NCBI GenBank assembly: GCA_037178975.1
Contig: JASJZH010000001.1
Coordinates: 6,618,501-6,682,500 of the forward strand
Source: Oscheius tipulae
Lineage: Eukaryota; Nematoda; Chromadorea; Rhabditida; Rhabditidae
Reading direction: 5' to 3'
Length of the DNA: 64,000 nt
Made by a program: the position numbers and the translations under genes. How positions within the stretch are numbered: position 1 is the stretch's first letter; each line of letters begins with the position of its first letter. Below the pieces are notes generated by a model, which did no database searches, was not told the origin of the DNA, and saw only the letters and a list, made by a program, of their open reading frames with translations. Positions 22,201 through 30,731 of the stretch are shown piece after piece.

Positions 22201-24456
22201 CCATATCCGAAACCCTCGGGGACCAGAGGGTTGTCCCCAAATGCACTTTCGAGTTCGAGCCTTCCTTTTCATTTTCCTCTTTAGACTGTTTCTAAAAGTT
22301 GCTAACTGCCCACAACAACATGTTGCCATGTTTTGTCTATTTACGGAAAGCAGAGTCCTTCCTTTTCTCTCTTGGGACTCGGTCAGCTGTAAAAGATCTC
22401 TTCACACTCTTCCTCTTTTTCGTGGTCAAAACATCCCCTCACTGATTGGAACTTCGGGAGATGTTTTCTGGGTCTCGTGTCCAAAAATCTCATTGTTGTC
22501 AACATTTAAACGCCCCCGAAACATGCCCAAAACAAACCACTAGTCGCCTTTTCGGGGCTGCTGCCACTTTTCTTTTTTGTTCTTCGCTTCGCCAAAGAGA
22601 ATACTTTTGAACATTCGCATATCTTTCTTCTCTTCTATATTTTCCCTCCACTTTTCACTGAATCTTCTTGGATATATCATTTGTTTCTACCTATCTTCAG
22701 TTGTACTCTATTCAGTTCTAGCAAGAGGATAGAGTCCTTCTCTAGATTAGCCGGTTTTAAATAATCGGTCTTTTTCATAAAGGACCTTTGATTATATTTC
22801 CGTTCTTTCTCTTTAAATCTCGTTTTTTTACCCTATCGGAACAACATTGCCCATTTTTTACAAAAGCAAGCAATGGGAATAACCGAGTTTTACTCTTACT
22901 CGAATACTTACTTTCTCTCTCACTTGTACACAATCATAAGAACGGAATACTAATGAGCTAAACGCGATTTCGATTGGAGATTCTGGCGTAATCCGCAGTC
23001 CCCGATTCGGTTCCGTTCATTTGTGTGGTGTCGCTTTCCGTTCTCTCTCTTCCCCCCAAAGGAGGGAAGGGAGGATTAAAGGACAACACTTAATTGAATC
23101 GTCGCGCCTACAGCTGTGCTGTCTCTTTAATTGTGCTCCGAGAGGAGAATTTATAGCTCCTTTTTCGGGAACACCTGGGGTCAGACTTCCGCTGACCATT
23201 GTTCACCATTCATAATTGTCACCTTTGCAGTCCAAACGCACCGAAGAGTCTGGTGACGGTGACGACAGACACCGTCAGGCCGGAATCACCCAACGCCATC
23301 CATCCACCCTCACAGATTGAGGACGTCCGACACGTGACTATCAGTCCGCCGCTCCCATCAAAGTGAGTTCCAGATGACGTCAGATGGCCTTTAGGTTAAT
23401 TACTCAAAGGCACATTTATAGCTAATGGCAAACAGGACTCTTTTGTCGAATTAGATTTTTTATTTTCTTTCCTATTCTTTTTCGGTTCGAAAATCAACGG
23501 GGAAGATTTAGGATGACTGCCGGAAAACCTCTATTAGAAGCCATCCTTACATAAGATACACAATTGCGTATTTCTTACGCCAGGAGGCTTCTAATAGAGA
23601 TTTATCCCATGGAACATTCTGTGAAAATGGCTTTTCTTTTCAGAAAAATGGCCGAGCACGAGAACCCTTTCCGTCCAGAGGAAGTTCTCTACCACGAAGT
23701 GGACCCGATCGTGGAACAGTACCTGCACAAACCCTTCCCTCCCAGCCATCCCGGCAGTGCCCAAACGACGCCGGTCAAACGAGTCGACTCACCACAAAGA
23801 GACGCTCCAGCCTACTATCAGAACGGTCTTTCAAAAGAACAGCTACTGGAGAAGAGCGATAAAATGGACCACAATGGGAAGAGACACAGCAGCCTGACTG
23901 ACCCGAATCAGTAAGTTTTCTTCCGGTGTCTGTCTCTCACAGTAGAATAGAGTAACCATACTTTTTTTGTTTAGGAAGCCACTGCGTTCTGTTCTCAAGG
24001 TTAGTTTAGTGTAGCCTGCTCTGGCTTACAGTCATAACCTCAATGGTGGTCGAGAGGATGTTTCTTTCCTAAACCAGCATGGGTCGAGAGCCGAAGTAGT
24101 ACGGGCTAGATGGAAGGGGGCAGAGCGACCTTGCTCTCTAACGTGTGAACACTTGAAGAGTTAAAGAAGTGCACTGCACGGCCTAGGGTCTCTTCCGGGC
24201 TTCTAAACTTTACTGGGTACCTTGCAGCCTATAACTATAACAAAACGAGAAGAAAAAGAGTCAAGGTTGCCCAAATACTGGCCTTGCATCCAGCCTATTA
24301 GGCTTGTACCACCCTTCTCCAACTCCTAAAACAAAATTTCTTTTCAGCACGTCAGCTTTGACGGAAGACACCTTCCAAGACGATCTTCCGCCGGCTGGCA
24401 AAGTCGAGCTGGTCAATGTCAAGCGGAAGAGATGCGGGTGCTGCACTGTTTCCTAA
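19287..24456 (+). CDS. RVxF-motif protein with paralemmin-like CaaX tail
   Basis: Five exons (19287-19333, 19386-19478, 23231-23362, 23644-23910, 24348-24456) join in frame to 215 residues; every junction is in phase 2 and uses GT-AG. The N-terminus is basic and aromatic (MNRFFRLFRRRQEG) and runs into KKVSFGNDAVKTFVYEKE, whose KVSF fits the PP1-docking RVxF pattern. The middle is Pro/Ser/Thr-rich and probably disordered. The tail VNVKRKRCGCCTVS is a basic stretch, clustered Cys and a CTVS CaaX box, closely resembling the prenylated and palmitoylated end of paralemmins (K-x-x-R-C-x-C-C-S-I-M). The paralemmin N-terminal coiled coil is not seen, so the orthology is tentative. Membrane anchoring by lipidation is the firm prediction. 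Confidence 0.6.
19479..23230 (+). other. 3.75-kb intron of the CaaX-tail gene
   Basis: This intron is roughly 100 times longer than most introns in the window. It starts at GTAAGTCC and ends TTTGCAG. It contains the alternative first exon at 19943 and many pyrimidine tracts. Open frames on both strands (for example 20743-20925 minus, 22021-22284 plus) show no domain. Its length suggests regulatory content, but no site can be named. Confidence 0.6.
19943..19950 (+). CDS. alternative first coding exon (ATGAGCAA)
   Basis: The sequence CCCATGAGCAA is followed by a strong donor GTAAGTTTTG. The exon codes Met-Ser plus two bases, so it joins the shared exon at 23231 in the same phase as the regular exon ending at 19478, giving MSNPNAPKSL. 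This isoform would lack the basic RVxF-containing N-terminus. The preceding 200 nt are GA-rich and would hold the alternative promoter. Confidence 0.4.
23529..23599. repeat. 71-nt foldback hairpin in intron
   Basis: The ends are perfect 14-nt complements (CTCTATTAGAAGCC and GGCTTCTAATAGAG). Pairing continues inward with TCCT/AGGA, TAAGA/TCTTA and CAA/TTG, interrupted by small bulges and a 4-nt internal loop. The terminal loop is minimal. It lies 45 nt upstream of the exon at 23644. It could be a pre-miRNA-like hairpin, a foldback/MITE fragment, or a splicing-regulatory structure. Confidence 0.65.
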
Positions 24457-24917
24457 CAGATTCCAAGACTCCCCCACCCCAAACTCCTACCATTCTGGAC
24501 GCCTCTCACTTCAATTTCTAAAGGCTTCCCTGTTTCCTTCCCAACTAGCCGACTCGTTTTTCCCCTAAAGATTCCTTGTTTTAGCGCTATAGGTACCGTA
24601 GACCAGTCGGCTACTGTATACTACCGGTGTTCCTCCTTATTTCTTGCAAAGATACGCGCTCCTGAGCTTGTTCTCTATCCCTTATAGCTTCCTTGCACCT
24701 TTGCATACATCTCGCACAAAGAAATATTCGTCGATTATTGAATTTAGCGCTCAGATGCGCCGAGTACAATGAAGATATTTTCCAGCAATTCTTTGGAATC
24801 AAATCAACAATAAATACCTATCTGGTATGGAAAGAAATACAAAAAAAAGCACAAGGGAAGAAATCACAATAAAAAGTAGACGAACAGGAGGGGAATGTGG
24901 AGTCGGCAATTGGATCC
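24457..24917. other. 3' regions of convergent genes
   Basis: Sequence between the stop codons of the CaaX-tail gene (+) and SRP19 (-). A minus-strand 3' UTR with TATTTATTG/AATAAA-like words is visible near 24800-24830. No further gene recognised. Confidence 0.5.
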
Positions 24918-25847
24918 TTACTTCTTCTTCTTGTTCTTTTTGGCACCGGCGGCTCCGGCAGCGCTTGGTGCCACGTAGCCAGGCTGACGCGTCTTCAACT
25001 TGGGAATCATCTCGGCAAGATGGAGCAGAATCGAGGCTCCTAGAATAAAACAAAAAGAATTGAGGTTTTCCGTTGTTCGAGACTAGTCTGCGTCATTTTT
25101 AGCCTGTATTTTTGCCCCCACTGTGCTTCGTTCATTGACTAGTCTCTCTACTACTAAAGCGCAATGGTATGTCCGTGCGTCACCACGAGAAAAACGGTGG
25201 CAATTTACTACATGTTAAGAATTAAGTTGACAAGCCAGCTTTTGGACAAAATTGGGAACTTGGAGAAACAGAGAAGCCGCCTGTTGTCAATGGTAAGACA
25301 AGACTAAGGGACGGCGAAGCCGTCGTAGACGACTGGTCGTTTGATTAAAATATAGCGAACTGGCTCGAATACCAGACCATCAACGGACTGATCACATCAA
25401 ACACTTTTCGTAGGCGATTCCTACGTATTTGAGCACGTATACTGTTTCCAATCATTATCCCCCTCCACAATATGTCAAATGGGACAAAGAAGAAGAAACG
25501 TACTTGTAGGAAAATCCTTATATTTCGGTTTGCCATCATCCTCCTTCAGCTGTACACGAACACGTCCCTGAGACTCCGGCTCTCTATCCTGATTGCGAGA
25601 ATACATCTTGTTGGGTTCGAGGTTGGCTTCAAGACCGGCAGCCTGTAGAACTTGTTGGATTTCGGCACATGTAGGAGCCGTAACGGCCTGAAATGAAGCG
25701 AAAATAAGCGAACAGAACAATTGGACTAACTCGCTCTTTTGCCACTTTTCTACCTTGCTCTTGCGTCTTACTGACGTCTAGGTAAGCGGGATAGATAGTA
25801 ATCCAACGCTTCTGATCGGAAAATGGCAGTTTCTTCGCGTCTGACAT
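24918..25847 (-). CDS. SRP19: signal recognition particle 19 kDa protein
   Basis: SRP19 binds SRP RNA helices 6 and 8 and lets SRP54 assemble. Three exons (25731-25847, 25504-25687, 24918-25039 on the minus strand) give 140 residues; human SRP19 has 144. Diagnostic segments are 'QKRWITIYPAYLDV' near residues 12-25, 'GRKVAKE' near 32, 'P-N-K-x-Y-S-R' and 'GRVRVQLK' in the middle, and the 'LLHLAEMIPKLKTRQPG' helix before a Lys-rich end (KKNKKKK). The start ATG abuts a TTTTCAG acceptor. Intron 1 is 43 nt, but intron 2 is 464 nt and contains a perfect 10-nt inverted repeat (GAGACTAGTC/GACTAGTCTC) and a box-B-like GGCTCGAATACC. Confidence 0.96.
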
Positions 25848-26275
25848 CTGAAAAGAAGAATTTGGAGCTCAGAAATCGAGAAAAGTGCTTCGCATTAGGA
25901 AGTAATAGATAGAAAACAGGCATATAGGTGAAAAGGTGGATTTTTCTTCTCTAAAAGCTCATAGTTTGGATAGAAATTAAGTCAAAGTGACAGTTAAAAA
26001 GGAAATTAAAATGGAACGTGGCCTATGCTCGATATTCTGCTCGCAACTCACGCAGCGTTGGAATTAAACAGCATGCAGAGAGCGGACCTCCCTGAACCTG
26101 TAGCACATCACCAAATAAGAAAGTCTATTGCACCTTTGTTAAGAAGAAAAGGCACAAAACAAGGCATTCGAAACGTAGATTTGATCAGGAAACAACCAGG
26201 GAAAAAGGGAACAAATGATGACTAACAATCTTTATCTCTAAAAAGCTAAGTTCAAAAGAGCAAGTATATAAACTA
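25848..26275. other. spacer between SRP19 and PAF1
   Basis: About 430 nt between two minus-strand genes. It holds the 3' UTR of PAF1 and the upstream sequence of SRP19. No other feature seen. Confidence 0.5.
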
Positions 26276-27938
26276 CTAATGAAGATCTGGAGAAGGCGGC
26301 TCAAACTTGATATTTATGACGCGTTCTGGAGTCTTCTGCTCCATCTTGATCTGTACGGTACGGCTGTCGATGCGTTCTGGAGAAGTCGGCTCCGTCTTGA
26401 TCTGTACAGTTCGAAGTTTGTTTGGATTTGCGTCGATGTTCTGAACAGACTGTGCAGTCACAAAGATATTGAAGCAAACTGACGTTTTCCTGATATTGAT
26501 AGTGAGTTGTCAGATTTTGCTTGCAGTCTTCGTCATTGTCGGCCGAAGACGAAGAGGACGACTCATTGCCATCAGACGATTGCTCTTCTTCCGAGTTTTC
26601 TTTATGTTCCGAATCCTCATCTCCACTCGAAGCCTCGTCATGCGTCAGACGCAGCAAGTTATTGTGAGCTTTGAGCTGTTCTTCGGAATCCATCGGCCGA
26701 GCAGAGAATATGCGCACTTCTTTCTCCTGAACGAACCGTAGAGAAAACAATTGGGAGTCTCACCTTATGATTCTGATGAAGCATTCGGGTAAGATTAATG
26801 GTTTCATCGATAGGCGCATAATAGACGTGCTCAGTGTTAAAATTGAAGTAAAAGCCCTGAAAATTGGGATCCTTTCGTAGCAGGATAAAAGAAACCTCAG
26901 ATTGAGCTGATCCTCTTTCGCCATATTCTCGGTCCAGAACATAAGAATATTCCGGTTCAATACAATGTTCCCCTTCGACGTCGTCTTCGAGGGCCATTGA
27001 TTCCAGGAGATTGCCGATCGTGTCAACGTCGGGAACGAAATGAGCCCATTTTTTGTCTCCTTTTCTAAACAGACACAATTACTTAGTGAAAAGTAAACGA
27101 CATACATCAAATGTCCCATGGTGATAGCTCTTGTTTTCAGTTCTTCTGGAATATTGCGAGGATTTGGACGAGCCGGAAAATCGACAGAGACGAAATGGTG
27201 AGAGAATCCCTGAAATTAAATATTAAGAATGATAAGTACCAAGCCTACACGGAAATCTGGAAGAATGAACGTTTCCTCGACAGCATGGACACCGGGCTTG
27301 TAAGGATGAGCCTCGCAATTTGTCTTTGCGTCTTCAAATGTCTGCTGGATGGCTTCAATTTGCTCTTCTCGACTTTTCCGCTTGTAGACAACGCCTTCTT
27401 TCTCTAGTCGATAGCCAACTTTCGTCTCGATACGCTCGTCCTTGTCAAAGACTGTTTTGGTGACCTTCTTCTCGACATGTTGCCTATGCGACTGAATAAA
27501 GGTGGTCGGTGCTTGCTGTGGTTTGACGAACACGCTATAGATCCGTTTGAGAATGAAAATACTCGACAAACTTGGATATCCTCTTATTTTCAGCCATTTC
27601 ATGCTGCAGCAGCAGTTGGTCCTTCCAGTGAATCTTTGGTGTAGGAATTTGCATCTTGTACGCGTCCGGATCTGTAAAGTCTATCTTCACGCCGACGTCG
27701 AACTCCGCTAGAACGGGGCGTCTATCATTGAGAGACGGTTCTTCCCGGATTTTGATGAAGCTAAGCAAACAGATAGAGGCAAAAGTGGTAAAAGAACCTA
27801 CCTATCAAAGTTCTTCTTTCTATGAATGAACTTGGCTCGATATGGCGGCTCCGGAAGCGTGTTTGTGTACTTGTGACACGGCAAGAGATCGTTGATATCG
27901 TTCCCTTGCGGGTTATTCGCAGCCGACATCTTCTTCAT
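26276..27938 (-). CDS. PAF1: RNA polymerase II-associated factor 1 (PAF1 complex)
   Basis: PAF1 is the scaffold of the PAF1 elongation complex, acting on transcribing RNA polymerase II and co-transcriptional histone marks. Start at 27938 (next Met at 27929) directly after TTTTCAG. Seven exons with 34-45-nt introns are inferred. Recognisable PAF1 features: 'LPPYRAKF'-type N-terminus (LPEPPYRAKFIHRKKNFD), 'FDVGVKIDFTDPDAYKM', a 'GVVYKRKSREEQIEAIQQTFEDAK' helix, and a 'DREYGERGS...VSFILLRKD..FQGFYFNF' core. An acidic Ser/Glu/Asp-rich stretch follows. The C-terminal exon, reached by a 34-nt intron near 26461, ends in three repeats, each a SUMO consensus followed by SP or TP (IKTEPTSP, IKMEQKTP, IKFEPPSP). 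Confidence 0.93.
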
Positions 27939-28316
27939 CTGAAAATGTTACTTTATGTATAAGCTCAAAAGGAATACATTGAGAGAGAAAAGTACCGGAG
28001 GCAAGAAACTGAAGCTGGTCTAAATAGTTATAAATGTGCAAGCCAGAGTTACTGTAATCGTTGCGAGACCTTTTTTATTCGTCCTTTAAGTATAGCGGCT
28101 GCAGTTACCGTAACACGCATTAAAAATCTAGCATGTGTTCAAATACATATCTGTAAAGGGTTATTTTTGCGCAGATCCAGCCAGGCATGAAAAACCTGGT
28201 AATCATAGACGATGTAAATATGAGACCAGTGCTATAAGGTAAGAGTCTAAGATTGCTAAGAACCTAAGAAAAAGAGCAACAATAGCTAAGAGACCGTTTA
28301 TTCGTTTAATAAGATT
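27939..28316. other. spacer, no gene recognised
   Basis: About 380 AT-rich nt between the kinase stop and the PAF1 start, both on the minus strand. It should carry the PAF1 promoter/leader and the kinase 3' UTR. Confidence 0.5.
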
Positions 28317-29742
28317 TTATTCGGCCGGTCCGAGGAAGCTTTCGGCACTACTGCTCTTCTTGCCATAGCGGCTTTGCCCGAGCTGGGGGCTGATCGTCGA
28401 CGGCTTCCTGTTAGCCGGCTGTTCGCAGCTGTCTTCCTCTTCCTCCACGATCTTCAATCCGGTGAACTTTTCCATCCAGATGCGGACACTCTGCATCGTG
28501 GCTCGCTGATCGGGTCTGAATTCATTTTTGACTAGTCTTACATCACCTCTTTCAGCTTGCCTGTGATTCCACATCTTTTCCTGGACATAGGTGACGAGGG
28601 TGGAAGGAGTTTCAGCAGGGAAGACGTTCCAGTTGCCGCTGTCGATTCGTTCCTTGCTCTCAGTGTTGTTGAGGCCGTCGTAGGATTCTTTGCAGGCGAA
28701 TATTTCCCAGATGAGGACTCCGAGACTGTAGACATCAGTCTTTTGGCTGAAGATGAATTGCTTGATCGACTCTGGAGCCATCCACTTGATTGGCATCTTC
28801 TGGGCCGTCTTCATCTTGTACAGAGTGGCGGAGCGAGAGAGTCCAAAGTCGCTGATCTTGACCATCTTGTCCTCGTCGTAGAGACAGTTCCTGAAGGTTG
28901 AGCTAGTTAAACAAGGAACAGGAGTACCTGGATGCAAGGTCACGATGAAGGACAACCTTCCGATGCAGGTATTCGAGCCCCCAGACTGCTCCCATGACCA
29001 TCTGCAGCTTCTCATCGCGGTCAATCACTCCGGCATGCTTCTTCAGATACGCGCCCAATCCTCCTCCTTTGACGTACTCGAGAAGAATGTAGAGAGGATG
29101 CTCACAAAGAGCGACGCCGTAGGTCCTGACCACATTCCGATGCTTGAGATCGCGCTGGAGACGAGCCTCGGCCATCATTTCCTGGATCTGTTCTCGACTT
29201 ATCACTCCCTTCAGCGACTTGATGGCTACCTTGACTTCTTTCCCATTGGTTCTCTTCTTCAGTGTTCCCTTGTAGACCTCTCCGAAGGCTCCTTGACCCA
29301 ATAGTCGACCCACACTGACGTCCTTGTGGTAGTGTTCCCATCCCATCAGTCGAATAGCTCGAAGAAGACGGATCATGACATCACCGGTGTGGAACGGAGA
29401 GTGCTTGTAGTGGCTGATGAGCTGCTGGATAGTTTCGAACCTCTGGCCAGCCTCGATCGCGTAGCGGCCACCGACATGCTTTATGATGATGTTCTTGATC
29501 ATGGCTTCCTTGACGTCCTGGTCCACTGGTCTGCCTTTGTTGCATTTTCCTTCCGGATCGATGAGCACAGCTACGACGAGCTCCTTCCTCCTCTTGTTGG
29601 CCTCGCACATTACCTCGGTAGCTCGCAGGATGTAGTCGCCGTTCATGATGAGGACGGAGGCAATGTCTTCTCTCGGCAGGAATCCGTGGTAGGACTGCTC
29701 CTTGACGACTTCTTTCTCCCAGTCCTCCGTCGTCGCAGCCAT
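28317..29742 (-). CDS. SH2-domain tyrosine kinase, Fer/Fps-type
   Basis: A cytoplasmic tyrosine kinase of 462 residues in two exons (28928-29742 and 28317-28890; 37-nt intron inside the catalytic loop). SH2 domain at about 16-125 with the phosphotyrosine-binding Arg in GDYILRATE. Kinase domain from about 140: glycine loop GQGAFGEVYKG, VAIK lysine, catalytic HRDLASRN (rebuilt across the intron), DFGLSR, and WMAPES. C-terminus is acidic then Ser-rich. The short N-terminus without F-BAR, with SH2 directly before the kinase, matches the expanded Fer-like class of nematodes, many of which are germline-expressed. All key catalytic residues are present, so it should be active. Upstream splice acceptor is weak. 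Confidence 0.93.
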
Positions 29743-30731
29743 CTTCGGAGCAGCAACTGGCGGTAACTCTCTTGCTAAAGTTCCTTTGTCTTACGGTACT
29801 TTGGACACAACAAGATTAGAGCAATAATAATCGACAAACAAAGAACTACAAAAGTTTCCTAAATCACCTAATCCTGTTCTGAATGGATCTCTACTTTATC
29901 GCTTTCTGTCCACTACAACGAGCACTGGGATCAGAAAAGATGGAAGTTGCCAAAACAGGTAAATCATTACGGACAAAAACAAGGAACAGCGTCACTACAA
30001 TATGCCGACAGCCAGCATTGAGGTTGTCGCCATCTACGTAAACACTCCAGATGTTACTCCAAAGAAATACTGTGCAACTAAGGGTTGGTAGGACTTCGGT
30101 TATAGATTCGATCACTCCGGTAAGGTCTTTTTCTTTTGAAACATTCAATCTTCAGCTTGTGATTCAATGTCCTATCCTCTTGTTCCCCACTACCCGAATG
30201 GGATCGCATGGCCAAATGCGATACATGAATGCCTGAAACCAATCGAAGAGGTTGACCCAGAGCCAGTACTACTGTCACTACATTTATGTGCGACAGTTTC
30301 AATCCTCTTCACGTGCTGGCAAGCTGTTCCAGCAGTTTGATTCGAATTGAACAATCGTCTCACATCCCCGTCAAAATGCCCTTTGCCATGTCTTTCAGTC
30401 TCGCTGTACCACCATGGGAGGTATCAACAAAAGACTCCACTCCCGTTGCTCTCAACATTGTGGAGACTTGTTCTTTAGTCGACCGGTTAGTCTTTTTTTA
30501 GAAGAGGCTCCCTTAGTATGTGCTTATCTACTGCGAGTTATTATAAACGTTTTTGTTCCTTGCTCAATAAAACCACCGACTGGTCATCAAAAAAGAGAAA
30601 CCCTAGCAAAACGAGTTACCGAAGAGAAGCCCCTAGAAACAGTGGCAGCAGAGGAGAATGAACTGTTATTTCAACAAAATGATATAACGTACAACAAGAG
30701 AGTATCAACAGAAACAACATCAACAACCAGA
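29743..30731. other. intergenic, no gene recognised
   Basis: About 990 nt between the kinase start and the NOP56 stop, both minus strand. Small frames at 29891-30148 (-) and 30286-30501 (+) show no domain. The part next to 30731 is the NOP56 3' UTR. Confidence 0.5.

Noticed and set aside
25285-25345. GACGGC-GAA-GCCGTC hairpin as a stand-alone gene signal
   Set aside because: Six-base arms are easily found by chance and it lies inside an intron; kept only as a remark under the SRP19 intron.
28520-28550. Intron near the end of the kinase (GTAAGACTAG...TTCAG)
   Set aside because: Removing it would break the frame; the uninterrupted frame already continues through RPDQRATM to the stop.
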